A stretch of DNA of 64,000 nt from Litoribacter populi (GCF_007483685.1 NZ_VMKN01000001.1:875815-939814); one strand, 5' to 3'. Counted from the first letter of the stretch, positions 1-9,107 are shown. Numbers and translations: made by a program. The notes: generated by a model not told the origin, from the sequence alone.

Positions 1-1459
1 TGTTAGGATCCCGTGAAAGCTCATTTTTCAGGAACTCACTGTTGCTGGTATTTTGGGAAAGGGTAATGATCTGGTCCCTGTTATAACCCAGATCTGTGGT
101 AAAGATGAAATCCATCTGCTGGTAAACTATGGCCGTCCCCACTATCAGGGCTATACTAATGGTGAACTGGACTACCACCAGAGATTTTCGAAGTGATTTG
201 CCGCTTTCGGAATTTTTGAAGGCCCCTTTCAGCACGGAAAGCGGATTAAAGGACGAAAGCACAAAGGCGGGATACAGGCCAGAAATTATTCCCACAGCAA
301 GGATGAGTCCCCCAATGACCAACAGATTCTGTAATTCGAAAAGCCCTTCTATTCCCGCACCTCTTTGGTATAAATCATTGAAAACCGGTAGGAGGGTCAG
401 AACAAAAACATAGGCGATGACTGCTGAAAGTAATACCACTAGAATGGACTCAGAAAGGTGTTGCCAGATCAAGTGGGTACGGTAGGCACCCACAACTTTT
501 CTTATCCCCACTTCCTTGGCCCGGGAAGTGGATTTAGCAGTGACCAGGTTGGCAAAATTAATTATGGCTAAAAACAATATCAGTACCGCTACTATCGATA
601 GTGCTACCACGTTTTGCATGTCAGATTTGTTGAAGTTGCTTTCAAAAAGAATTTCCTTTGAACCCAAATGAACATCTTCTAACGCCTGCAACGTGGGGAC
701 GAAGAATTCCACGGCCTCATTTTTTCGTGCTATGCCTTGGATCTTGGCATCTACTTCATCCTTGTCTATGTTCCTGTCAAATTTCAGATAGGTAAAAGTA
801 TTGAGCCCTCCCCACTGTAGGAGGGATTGCAGATAGTTCTCTTCATCCTGGCCAGGAACCAAAGATCTGAGCAGGTCAAATTGAATATGGGAGTTGGCCG
901 GTGGATCAGCCAGCAGTGCCACTACATAAAGCTCAAGAGTTTGGTTGATCTTTATGGATTTACCAATGGGGCTTTCTTCTCCAAAAATCCTTTTCGATAG
1001 GGTTTCGGTAATGGCAATCGTGTTTGGCTCGTCCAATATCCCTTCTTTTTTCCCCTCCAAAACCGGGAAGTTGAACACTTCAAAAAAGGAAGACTCAGTC
1101 CTAAAGCAACCGTCACATCTTAAAAGTTTATCCCCATAATTGATGTTAAGCCGTCCTTGAGGCCTTAACCTTACCGAGTTTGTAACCTCGGGAAGTTCGG
1201 CTTCCATGGCTGGTCCCAATGGGCCAGGGGTCACCCCCACAAGCTTACTGCTCACCCCTTCGGCCATGTCCAAAGTAAGGACACGATAGATCCTGGAAGA
1301 ATCTTGATGAAACCTGTCAAAGGAAAGGTCCTCCTGTATATATAAACCTATTATAAATGTGGCAGCCAGGCCCAGGGCAAGTCCAAGAATTTTGATGAGT
1401 GAAAACCACTTCTCCTTCACAAGGTTTCGGAGCCCTATTAGAAAATAGCTTTTTAACAT
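1..1459 (-). CDS. FtsX/MacB-type ABC transporter permease, C-terminus outside window
   Basis: This is the N-terminal 486 residues of a permease; the gene runs off the left edge. The protein opens MLKSYFLIGLRNL, the cytoplasmic entry segment shared by all permeases in this window. A first membrane helix follows at about residues 20-40, then a large periplasmic MacB-core-like domain. The FtsX signature (INFANLVTAKSTSRAKEVGIRK) comes after the second helix, followed by further helices and the start of a second periplasmic domain. ATG at 1457-1459 is chosen because it gives this conserved N-terminus and lies downstream of a -24/-12-like promoter at 1528-1544. There is no ATPase next to it in the window. 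Family assignment is firm; the exported substrate is unknown. Confidence 0.9.
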   Translation of the reverse strand, partial: MLKSYFLIGLRNLVKEKWFSLIKILGLALGLAATFIIGLYIQEDLSFDRFHQDSSRIYRVLTLDMAEGVSSKLVGVTPGPLGPAMEAELPEVTNSVRLRPQGRLNINYGDKLLRCDGCFRTESSFFEVFNFPVLEGKKEGILDEPNTIAITETLSKRIFGEESPIGKSIKINQTLELYVVALLADPPANSHIQFDLLRSLVPGQDEENYLQSLLQWGGLNTFTYLKFDRNIDKDEVDAKIQGIARKNEAVEFFVPTLQALEDVHLGSKEILFESNFNKSDMQNVVALSIVAVLILFLAIINFANLVTAKSTSRAKEVGIRKVVGAYRTHLIWQHLSESILVVLLSAVIAYVFVLTLLPVFNDLYQRGAGIEGLFELQNLLVIGGLILAVGIISGLYPAFVLSSFNPLSVLKGAFKNSESGKSLRKSLVVVQFTISIALIVGTAIVYQQMDFIFTTDLGYNRDQIITLSQNTSNSEFLKNELSRDPN

Positions 1460-1526
1460 AGGAAGAGAGTTTAGGGGTTAAAAATATTTGCTTTCGCTTC
1501 AAATAGTTGTTGACATCTTTGACCAA

Positions 1527-1626
1527 ATGCCAATTTATATGCCATTGAAAAGTTGCTTTTGGGAGTAAAGAATGGCTGTTTGGGCTAGTGAAACAAATAA
1601 TTACCGTACATTTTTGTTCGTGATCG
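1527..1626 (-). promoter_or_regulatory. Enhancer-like site plus -24/-12 promoter for the partial permease
   Basis: Reading the minus strand, the 22-bp element lies at 1626-1605: CG, four bases, CGAACA, AAAA, TGTACG. The -24/-12 sequence TGGCATATAAATTGGCA begins at 1544, 61 bp beyond the element. Predicted transcription starts near 1518, giving a leader of about 60 nt before the ATG at 1459. Element and spacing match nine other units in the window. Confidence 0.75.
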
Positions 1627-1678
1627 GGCAAAAAGTAAATTTAAATACGGTTTTCAAAAGTGTGGTTTCAGATTAGTT

Positions 1679-1778
1679 CGCATACGGTCAAAACTGTTCG
1701 TCTTTAGATTGGACCCAGTGGATGATGCCTTGATACGAGCACTCAGGAGCCATTTGAAATCGGTACTGGAATGGCGGT
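1679..1778 (+). promoter_or_regulatory. Enhancer-like site plus -24/-12 promoter for the SDHY-repeat/LytTR operon
   Basis: The element at 1679-1700 reads CG, CATA, CGGTCA, AAAC, TGTTCG. A -24/-12-like sequence, CGGTACTGGAATGGCGG, begins at 1761, 61 bp downstream. It is back to back with the minus-strand unit at 1527-1626. Predicted start is near 1787, which implies an unusually long leader of about 200 nt before ATG 1985. No other gene lies in 1460-1984. The promoter match here is weaker than in the other units (C instead of T at the first position). Confidence 0.6.
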
Positions 1779-1984
1779 AAAGAAGTTTAATTCGCCATGT
1801 GTCTTTGTGCAGGTACGGGAATAGATAGGGACAAAATTAACAAGAGGTTCGTTTTTCCGCTTTCGTTTAAATACAGCAAATATACAGTTCATGTCTTTCA
1901 ATAAACGGTTGAAGACAATCCATTTTTAATTGAACCGTATAAAATAGATTTTTGGAATATCATTTAAACATTATAATATCGGCT

Positions 1985-3409
1985 ATGAATCATTATATAC
2001 ACTTTAGAAAGTTACATTTAGGTTGGGTTTTATTACTGATGGCTTTGTTGGTGACCCCTATAGTGGAGGCTCAGACAGTAATAACATCCAAGGGGACAAA
2101 CCATCATATTATAGAAGAAAAAAGCCAAAGCCTAAAAGTGGAATATGAAGGGGAGATCAGTCTGGGGCCGGATGACCGATATATTACCAGCATCTCTGAT
2201 GGAGGCTATATAAGAATAGAGAAAACCACTTTCGGCAACAAGCGGGAATTGTTCATAAGCAGCCGAGGAAATGAATTGGATTATGAGTACAAGGAGGGTG
2301 GCCGAAAAAAGCCCTTTGATCCTACCGGTAAGGCTTGGTTGGCGGATCTGTTGCCTGAACTGTTGCAGAGCACAACTATCGCTGCTGAGGCCCGGGTAGA
2401 TAGAATCTACAGTTCTGGTGGGGCAAAGGGAGTCGTCAATGAGTTGCGGAATCTAAAAAGCGACCATGTAAAGGCAAAATATGCTACATTGCTAATGGGT
2501 AAAAATTTAAGGGATAGCGAGGTTCCGATGGTGATCGATGCGATAGGTGAAAACATCCGTTCCGACCATTTCCGCGCCGAAATATTTAAGCAGCACCACC
2601 AAATGTTGCTTTCAAATCCAAGGAACCAGGGTGCTTTTCTCAAAGCAGTGGAAACCATTGGATCAGATCATTACAAGACTGAATTGGTAAAGCTATTGGT
2701 TAAGAACCATTCTACTTCCGGTCAGCAACAACAGTTGCTACAACTTATAGGAACCATCCAAAGTGACCATTACCGTGCAGAGATACTGAATCAGGTTCCA
2801 AACGATTTTTCCGATAGGGAAATGGATTTCTTACTGGGGCAGTTGGTTCCTGAGATCAAATCTGACCATTACAAAAGTGAGGTGTTAGGTAGGATTATGA
2901 AAAGAGGGGATAAGCTAAATAGCAAAAACATTGACGCAATGATTCATGCTACGGGAGGAATCAATTCCGACCATTACCGCAACAATACTCTAAAGGATTT
3001 GGTGAAGAGCCAGAGCCTTTCAGCCCAAAACTATGAGACTCTTTTCAGTACACTTGGCAGATATAACTCTGATCACTATAAATCAGAGTTTATGCAATTG
3101 ATGGTCAAGGAAGGTAAGCACCTTCAGAATTATGGACAGTTTATCCAAGAGGCCTCCAAGGTTAAAAGTGATTTTCATAGGAGTGAAATTCTCCTTTCCC
3201 TTTTGGGTAAAGTAAAACTTTCGGAAGAGCAGCTGCTAACACTTATCAGTAGTGTAAGTAATATGAGCAGTGACCATTTCAAGGCAGAAGTTTTGAAAAA
3301 ATCCTGTCAGGCAAATGGAGAACAAAAGGTGAAGGCCGCTATTCGTGAAGCGGCAAAATCAATAAAATCCACACATTTCTCCAATGAGGTGCTAAGGTGT
3401 GCTAGCTAA
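1985..3409 (+). CDS. Secreted SDHY-repeat (alpha-solenoid-like) protein
   Basis: A 474-residue protein with a signal peptide (hydrophobic segment around residues 11-27, then VEAQT). An N-terminal region of about 130 residues has beta character. It is followed by ten tandem repeats of 33-35 residues that start near residue 159 and run to the C-terminus. Each repeat carries the block S-D-H-Y/F-K/R-x-E (for example KSDHYKSE, RSDHFRAE, SSDHFKAE) followed by a predicted helix pair, resembling a HEAT-like solenoid. ATG 1985 is preferred over ATG 1952 because it places the signal peptide at the N-terminus. It is the first gene of an operon with a LytS-type kinase (32 bp gap), a degenerate kinase and a LytTR regulator. 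It may act as a periplasmic sensor or scaffold (inference). I do not recognise a named family with certainty. Confidence 0.8.
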   Translation: MNHYIHFRKLHLGWVLLLMALLVTPIVEAQTVITSKGTNHHIIEEKSQSLKVEYEGEISLGPDDRYITSISDGGYIRIEKTTFGNKRELFISSRGNELDYEYKEGGRKKPFDPTGKAWLADLLPELLQSTTIAAEARVDRIYSSGGAKGVVNELRNLKSDHVKAKYATLLMGKNLRDSEVPMVIDAIGENIRSDHFRAEIFKQHHQMLLSNPRNQGAFLKAVETIGSDHYKTELVKLLVKNHSTSGQQQQLLQLIGTIQSDHYRAEILNQVPNDFSDREMDFLLGQLVPEIKSDHYKSEVLGRIMKRGDKLNSKNIDAMIHATGGINSDHYRNNTLKDLVKSQSLSAQNYETLFSTLGRYNSDHYKSEFMQLMVKEGKHLQNYGQFIQEASKVKSDFHRSEILLSLLGKVKLSEEQLLTLISSVSNMSSDHFKAEVLKKSCQANGEQKVKAAIREAAKSIKSTHFSNEVLRCAS

Positions 3410-3441
3410 ATAAAGTGATTTTTGAGCAATAATAATTTCCA

Positions 3442-4491
3442 ATGAAAATAATGATGGCTTTTGGGAGTATATTCTTCTGTTTTGCATGCCTATTCATTTA
3501 CCTGCTGTATAGCGAGGGGGACCGGATGGCATCTGAACAATTGAGCTCCAGCCAGATTTGGATATTGGTGGTCAACCTCTTGGCAGTTAGTCTTCTTGTT
3601 ATGGTGATTTACCACTTTATCATTGACCAATTTAAATGGAGGAAATTCCTTGGAATCAGGGCGGTACTCAACTTGGGAGTTTTGTGGGGAGCAAGTATTA
3701 TTGGAGTTTATATGTTGGCCTTTCAGCTTTTGCAATGGGTTGCTACACCTGAAGTTTTTCCTGACTTTGAAATGGAGGCTTTTATGTTGAAAGGAGCAAT
3801 TGTAGGATTGATTTTCAGTGTGCTGATAACTTGGGGAGATTTTTCTTGGTACAATTATAACCGGTATGCCTCTGAAGCTTTCACTGTGCTTCACAACAAC
3901 CGAAAACAGAAGGAACTCCAATTCCAGACTCTTCGGTCACAGTTGACTCCCCATTTTCTTTTCAATTCCCTCAATACTGCCTCTAACCTCACCCACGTAG
4001 CACCAGAAAAGTCGGAGGAGTTTCTTAGGAAGTTGGCTGAGAACTTCACCTATCTCCTGGAAAATACCAGTGCTCCGACAAACAGCTTGGAAAGGGAGCT
4101 AGAAGTGGTGGATAATTATTTTCACCTGATGAAGGTCAGGTTCCAACAAGCTGTGATTTTGGAAAAAAATATTGACCCAGAATTTCTTACCAAACACCTA
4201 CCGGCGCTTTCCTTGCAGCTTTTGGTTGAAAATGCCTTTAAGCATAATGTGGCCACTGAGGACTCCCCTGTAACCATCTCCATCAAAGCTGAAAAGAAAT
4301 ACATTGTAGTAGAAAACAATCTGACCTTCAGACCTTCCAAGGTAGACTCTAAAGGTATAGGGCTTAAAAATTTACAGGCTAGGTATAACCATTTTTCCAA
4401 TAAGCCTATCATCATATCCAGACCCAATAACCATTATCAGGTAAGGCTTCCATATATCAAAGAGCTTAAAAAGAAGAACGATGTATCATAA
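3442..4491 (+). CDS. LytS/YehU-type sensor histidine kinase
   Basis: 349 residues. Four hydrophobic segments lie in the first 135 residues (about 5-23, 40-60, 75-95, 115-133). A short linker leads to a His_kinase (PF06580-like) domain with the H-box LTPHFLFNSLN and phospho-accepting His171. An N-box with LLVENAFKHN and a glycine motif KGIGLKN complete an HATPase domain. There is no separate extracellular sensor domain, so sensing is probably through the membrane or a partner such as the repeat protein upstream. The stop overlaps the next gene by 11 bp, so the genes are translationally coupled. The likely partner regulator is the LytTR protein at 5581. Confidence 0.9.
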   Translation: MKIMMAFGSIFFCFACLFIYLLYSEGDRMASEQLSSSQIWILVVNLLAVSLLVMVIYHFIIDQFKWRKFLGIRAVLNLGVLWGASIIGVYMLAFQLLQWVATPEVFPDFEMEAFMLKGAIVGLIFSVLITWGDFSWYNYNRYASEAFTVLHNNRKQKELQFQTLRSQLTPHFLFNSLNTASNLTHVAPEKSEEFLRKLAENFTYLLENTSAPTNSLERELEVVDNYFHLMKVRFQQAVILEKNIDPEFLTKHLPALSLQLLVENAFKHNVATEDSPVTISIKAEKKYIVVENNLTFRPSKVDSKGIGLKNLQARYNHFSNKPIIISRPNNHYQVRLPYIKELKKKNDVS

Positions 4492-5584
4492 TCCTGCTAC
4501 GAAACCATTTATCCGACTTTTACTGCCCATATTGGTGGGTGGTATGGTTTACCTGCTGGTTCTGTTAGCCTTCGATACCGTCAATAGGGTGCTGGAGGAT
4601 TTCTTTAACCAGGAATTGTTGGTGTGTATAGGTATGGCATATTTAGTGCTGGAAGGAAACCGCCTGTTAGCCTTAGCTTTCAGGAAGCATTTTTTGGATT
4701 CAGGAAAATTTTGGATTTGGAGTATAGTCCTCATTTTAGTGGGTATGGGCTTAACTGTCAGTCTTATCACTGGTCTACTATTTTTGTATTTCTGGCAGGT
4801 GGAGGGGATGTACAGTCTCGAAAGCTTTGGTACAGAATTGCGGGTTTTCAATGGGGTATTTCTCTTTGTAGCTTTCCTTTACCATTCCTATTTTGTAGGG
4901 TTATTTTGGTTGCAACTCAAATTGGATCAGAAGATCGAATACGAAAATTATCAGAGCAGCCTCCTTGATCAAAATATTCACTTTTTCCATTATGTGTTGC
5001 ATCCCGATTTTCTACTCCTAGGTTTTGAAAATATACTGCTCAAACTGAAAGAGGAAAAAAGAGAAGCTGCGGATGAGGGGATTTTGCTGCTTTCGGGGAT
5101 TTATCAGTATTTCTTAAACCAGCGTCAGGAATTGTTATCTATCCAAAACGAGATTGCGGTGGTAAGGAAGATTGAAGATTTTCTCTGTCGCTATAGCCCT
5201 TACCATATACACTTAGACTTCTCTATCCAAAACGAAAGCTATTTGCTCATTCCTGGAACCTTGGTCCGGATAGTGGAATCCATCTCAAGCTCCCAGATTT
5301 CTTCCAAAGATACACCAGTGTCGATTTCTATTCAGCAACAATCCGGTAAGCTAATGTTAAGTTTTCAGCCTAATTTTTCTTTAACCCGGAAGAGTAAGCT
5401 TTTTCACATGCTGGAACAGGTAGGACGTCAGCACGAATGGTTGGGCAACAACTTCCATTGGGAAAATGCCGGGAAATTTAGGATTTACGTCCCAATCTGG
5501 AAAATGGAAGAAATGAAAGAACCAAAGCCCAATTTATCAAAACTCAATATTAATTTGGGGACTTATTCCGCCCAATCCCAATGA
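4481..5584 (+). CDS. Degenerate LytS-like kinase paralogue (pseudokinase)
   Basis: 367 residues with four predicted membrane helices (about 10-30, 45-65, 78-105, 122-145), then a region aligning by position with the kinase upstream. The H-box is eroded to HPDFLLLGFENIL (residues 174-186), and the expected N-box is replaced by IVESISSSQIS with no conserved Asn. No GxG ATP-lid motif is visible, so catalysis is unlikely. It overlaps the active kinase upstream by 11 bp and the LytTR regulator downstream by 4 bp, so all three are made together. A role as a heterodimer partner or input module is an inference. Confidence 0.75.
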   Translation: MYHNPATKPFIRLLLPILVGGMVYLLVLLAFDTVNRVLEDFFNQELLVCIGMAYLVLEGNRLLALAFRKHFLDSGKFWIWSIVLILVGMGLTVSLITGLLFLYFWQVEGMYSLESFGTELRVFNGVFLFVAFLYHSYFVGLFWLQLKLDQKIEYENYQSSLLDQNIHFFHYVLHPDFLLLGFENILLKLKEEKREAADEGILLLSGIYQYFLNQRQELLSIQNEIAVVRKIEDFLCRYSPYHIHLDFSIQNESYLLIPGTLVRIVESISSSQISSKDTPVSISIQQQSGKLMLSFQPNFSLTRKSKLFHMLEQVGRQHEWLGNNFHWENAGKFRIYVPIWKMEEMKEPKPNLSKLNINLGTYSAQSQ

Positions 5585-6360
5585 ATGCTACCATGAAAGT
5601 TATTATAGTAGAAGACGAGAAACCCGCATTGGAAAGGTTAACTTTTTTCCTGAACCGGTATGACGAGCAAATTGAGATTTTGGGCACGGCCCAAAACATA
5701 GCCGAATCAGTGGTCCTCTTCGAAAGATGTGGGCAAGAGGCGGACCTTTTACTAATGGACATACAATTGGCGGATGGTTTATCTTTCCATGCCTTGGATC
5801 AAGTCTCTCTCCAAAAACCGGTGATTTTCATTACTGCTTTCAATCAGTACGCGTTAGAGGCATTTAAAGCCAACGGGATTGATTATTTGTTGAAGCCTTT
5901 CACATTTGAAGATTTTGCGGCAAGCTTGGACAAGCTAAAGCAGCTTAGTGGAACCTATCAAAAGCTTTCCCAGGTACAGCAGGTTTTTAAGCAACTCAGT
6001 AAACCTCAATATAAGGAGCGTTTTATGATCAAAATAGGGGACCATATCCATTCCGTGCCCACTGATCAGATCCGGTTGTTCTATGCAGAAGGCCGCAATA
6101 CTTATCTGGTGAGGGAAGATGGGAGGCGGCTCATTACAGACTACAAATTGGAATCCCTGGAAGAAATCCTGCCCCCTGATAGCTTCTTTAGAGTCAATCG
6201 GAGTTATATCATCAATTTGACAGGGATCAAAGATGTTCTTATTTACTCTAATAGTCGATTGAAGATAAATATCAATTTTCCGTTTGAGGAAGAGCTCATC
6301 GTCAGCAGGGAAAAAGTCAATCGCTTTAAAGAATGGTTTGGAGGGGAGAGGATGGCATAA
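5581..6360 (+). CDS. LytTR-family response regulator
   Basis: 259 residues. The receiver domain has the acidic pair ED at 11-12, phospho-acceptor Asp60 in LLLMDIQL, Thr85 and Lys105. A linker leads to a LytTR DNA-binding domain over about residues 142-255, with the family's VNRSYIIN strand. ATG overlaps the preceding stop (ATGA). It completes the SDHY-repeat/kinase/pseudokinase operon. LytTR regulators usually bind paired direct repeats upstream of target genes; I could not define such a target here. Confidence 0.92.
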   Translation: MNATMKVIIVEDEKPALERLTFFLNRYDEQIEILGTAQNIAESVVLFERCGQEADLLLMDIQLADGLSFHALDQVSLQKPVIFITAFNQYALEAFKANGIDYLLKPFTFEDFAASLDKLKQLSGTYQKLSQVQQVFKQLSKPQYKERFMIKIGDHIHSVPTDQIRLFYAEGRNTYLVREDGRRLITDYKLESLEEILPPDSFFRVNRSYIINLTGIKDVLIYSNSRLKININFPFEEELIVSREKVNRFKEWFGGERMA

Positions 6361-6371
6361 ATAATTTTGCC

Positions 6372-6469
6372 CGTACCCGAACAAAACTGTTCGAAATTCC
6401 TGCTTGTCTTTTGCCAAAAGGACTTTTATAGATGTTAGGACAGGGTTAATCTCGGCATTAATCTGGAAT
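6372..6469 (+). promoter_or_regulatory. Enhancer-like site plus -24/-12 promoter for permease 6504
   Basis: The element at 6372-6393 reads CG, TACC, CGAACA, AAAC, TGTTCG, with perfect half-sites. CGGCATTAATCTGGAAT begins at 6453, 60 bp downstream. Predicted start is near 6479, about 25 nt before ATG 6504. The unit separates the permease transcriptionally from the LytTR operon that ends at 6360. Confidence 0.75.
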
Positions 6470-6503
6470 AGCTTTTTGGTATCCCAAATGAATCATTTAC
6501 TCC

Positions 6504-8948
6504 ATGCTAAAACACTATTTCTTCATCGCGCTCAGAAACATTAGGAAGAATCTCGGCTTTTCCATGATCAACTTTTTGGGTTTATCCGTCGGCCTTTCCA
6601 TTTCCATCATCGTTTTGCTGTTTGTGCAGTTTGAATGGAGTTTTGATAAGTTCCATGAAGATGGGGACCGGATCTTCAGGCTCAAAAGGTTTGAGATGTT
6701 TGATGACGGCATGGCCCAGTCCTTTTCCACCCCCTTTTTGCTCAAGGACGTGGTTCAGGATGAATTTCCACAGGTCCAAAAATCCACACGGCTGATGCAG
6801 ACCAGCAGGGCCTTCAAACTCCCGGATAATACCGAATACCGGCAGGCCATCACCTTTGTGAGCCCCGAGTTCCTGGAAATATTTGATTTTGGCCTCAAGG
6901 AAGGTATAAGATCTCCGCTTTTCACAGGAAAATATGACATCATCCTTTCCGAAACGGCCGCAGAACGCTATTTCGGAAAGGAGCCCGCTATAGGCAAAAT
7001 TGTGGAGATGCAGTTGATGGATGACTTCATCCCCTTCACCGTGAGGGGGATAATGGAGGATGTTCCCCCCAATTCCAGTATTGTGGTGGAGACATTGGTG
7101 TCGGATGCTTTGGTGAGGGATATGCAGTCTGAGGCTGCCCTGAACAACTGGTTCAATGTCAACACCGAAACCTATGTCATGACCGGTTCTCCCGAGGACA
7201 AAGAGGCTTTGCAATCGGGGATGGAACCCATGATGAAACGGGCCTTAGGGGATAATTACAGATCGGGAAACTATTATTTCGAACCCTATGCTTTGGCCGA
7301 CATCCACTTCCATACCGGGGAAAATCCCGGCAATATCCGGGTCACCAATCCTCAGATGTTGTATGTGCTGCTGGCTTTGGGAGTGATTATCCTAGTCTTG
7401 GGATCCATCAATTTCACCACCATGGCCATTGGCAAAGCCGTGGTAAGGGCCAAGGAAGTGGGGGTAAGAAAATCTCTTGGTGCGGAAAGAAAGCAGCTGG
7501 CCATACAGTTTCTTTTTGAATCCATGGTGATTACACTTTTATCGTTCTTGGTGGCGATCGTCCTGGCATTCCTGCTCCTGCCGCATTTCAATACCCTGTT
7601 CAATACTACTCTTGCCATAGGCAATTCCTGGGAGCAGTTGGGTTTGATGATTGTCCTATTGGTATTGCTCACTGCGATGGCCGGTGGCTTCCCGGCATTC
7701 TACATGTCTGGTATGAGGACAATAAAGGTGCTGAAAGGGAATTATTCCATCAGCTTCGGGAAGCAGGGCTTAAGAAAAGCCTTGGTGGGTTTCCAGTTTT
7801 TCCTTTCCTTCCTGATGATTTCCTGCACGTTGGTCATGTACAATCAAATGAAGGTGCTGAAAAACCATGACCTCGGATTCCAGGCCGATCAGGTATTTGT
7901 GGTGCCGGTGGTGGCGGAATCTTCCCAAGGGCTGAGTAGCAGCATGAAAACCACCTTTGGGAAAGCCAATATCTATAGGGAAAGACTGTTGGAAAGGACG
8001 GATGTGGCGGATGCTGCCCTATCGGTCTCACTTTTCGGTAACGGTGACTGGTGGAGGGCCGGGTTCACCAACACAGACGGCAAACAGTTTTTCTTTCAGC
8101 TCAATTTTGTGGCGGGGGATTATCTCAATACCATGGGGATGGAATTGGCGGAAGGCAGGAATTTTTACGAAAACATCAACTTGGATTCCGGGGCCATTAT
8201 GGTCAACCAGAAGTTTGCCGAACAAATGGGCTGGAATGGCCTGGAAAATGCCCAGCTGCCTCCCAGTGCCAATTTTGATTCCCATGAGGTGATCGGCATC
8301 ATCAAAGACTTCAACCATGCGTCTTTGTATGAGGAAATCAACCCGGTTTTGATTTCCAAGAACCCCCGTTTGATCCTGGAAGGGATCAATGATATCGAAA
8401 TCAGCAGAACCAGCGCCATGGTGCTGGTCAGAAGCAACCTGGCAGATTCAGAACAGTTTCTTGCCATGCTGGAAGAGGAATACCAAAAGATTTATCCCGG
8501 GGAAAACTTTGATTATTATCCCTTCAATGAGTTTGTGTTTGAGGCTTATCAAAATGAGGAAAGGCTGAGCCAAATGGTCACCTACACCGCACTGCTGGCG
8601 GTGCTGATAGCGGTGATGGGCCTGCTTGCCTTTACGGCCATGACCATTGCCGGAAGGCTGAAGGAAATAGGCATCCGGAAAGTGCTGGGAGCTTCCTCCG
8701 GTTCCATCACCTGGATGTTCAACAAGGAATTTCTGGCCATTACGATCGTGGGGATTTTATTGGCCATACCTGCGGGTATGTGGCTGATGCAGGACTGGCT
8801 TCAGCAGTTTGCGGTGAGAGAATGGCCCAGTGCTTTGACCATCGGTCTTACCATTTTGGCCGGATTGGCGCTCACCGCATTGTTGGTTAGTCTTCAGTCC
8901 CTGTCGGCCTCGTGGATAAATCCGGTGAAAACGATTAAGAGTGAGTGA
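6504..8948 (+). CDS. FtsX/MacB-type ABC transporter permease (orphan)
   Basis: 814 residues. The order is: cytoplasmic start (MLKHYFFIALRNIRKN), helix 1 (about 20-42), periplasmic MacB-core-like domain (45-280), helix 2 (285-303), FtsX signature with RAKEVGVRKSLGA (315-327), helices 3-4 (340-405), helix 5 (433-452), second periplasmic domain (455-685), helix 6, a second signature with LKEIGIRKVLGA (719-730), and two final helices. This is the duplicated two-FtsX-domain architecture, which can work as one chain with ATPase subunits supplied in trans. MacB-type pumps transmit force to the periplasm and export peptides, antibiotics or lipoproteins. No ATPase is adjacent. The gene is monocistronic under its own sigma54-like unit. 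Confidence 0.92.
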   Translation: MLKHYFFIALRNIRKNLGFSMINFLGLSVGLSISIIVLLFVQFEWSFDKFHEDGDRIFRLKRFEMFDDGMAQSFSTPFLLKDVVQDEFPQVQKSTRLMQTSRAFKLPDNTEYRQAITFVSPEFLEIFDFGLKEGIRSPLFTGKYDIILSETAAERYFGKEPAIGKIVEMQLMDDFIPFTVRGIMEDVPPNSSIVVETLVSDALVRDMQSEAALNNWFNVNTETYVMTGSPEDKEALQSGMEPMMKRALGDNYRSGNYYFEPYALADIHFHTGENPGNIRVTNPQMLYVLLALGVIILVLGSINFTTMAIGKAVVRAKEVGVRKSLGAERKQLAIQFLFESMVITLLSFLVAIVLAFLLLPHFNTLFNTTLAIGNSWEQLGLMIVLLVLLTAMAGGFPAFYMSGMRTIKVLKGNYSISFGKQGLRKALVGFQFFLSFLMISCTLVMYNQMKVLKNHDLGFQADQVFVVPVVAESSQGLSSSMKTTFGKANIYRERLLERTDVADAALSVSLFGNGDWWRAGFTNTDGKQFFFQLNFVAGDYLNTMGMELAEGRNFYENINLDSGAIMVNQKFAEQMGWNGLENAQLPPSANFDSHEVIGIIKDFNHASLYEEINPVLISKNPRLILEGINDIEISRTSAMVLVRSNLADSEQFLAMLEEEYQKIYPGENFDYYPFNEFVFEAYQNEERLSQMVTYTALLAVLIAVMGLLAFTAMTIAGRLKEIGIRKVLGASSGSITWMFNKEFLAITIVGILLAIPAGMWLMQDWLQQFAVREWPSALTIGLTILAGLALTALLVSLQSLSASWINPVKTIKSE

Positions 8949-8954
8949 GGGATT

Positions 8955-8985
8955 GTACTAGGTACCAAGTACCATGTACCAAGTA
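8955..8985. repeat. GTACCAAGTA-type tandem repeat
   Basis: Three degenerate copies of a decamer around GTACCAAGTA lie just after the permease stop. The remaining 8986-9107 is AT-rich with no gene. Related sequences recur at 50928-50970, 51044-51074 and 62641-62663. Confidence 0.6.
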
Positions 8986-9107
8986 AGATGAAGGCTGCCG
9001 GTAGTTAATGGCTGGGTTCTTATTATTTATCATTCCCGCTACGAATTCAATCGAAATTCATCATTAATAATGTTGAATTAGGAATTAAAAATTAGGATTG
9101 AGTTTAA

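Noticed and set aside
1317..1631. Minus-strand reading frame of 104 codons
   Set aside because: It overlaps the start of the partial permease out of frame and runs through that gene's promoter and enhancer element.
1797..1904. 35-codon frame in the predicted leader of the SDHY-repeat gene
   Set aside because: No ribosome site, no recognisable motif; kept only as a possibility under the long-leader finding.
4549..4968. Alternative frames inside the pseudokinase gene
   Set aside because: They are overlapped by a membrane-protein frame with coupled starts and stops; the alternatives have no motif.
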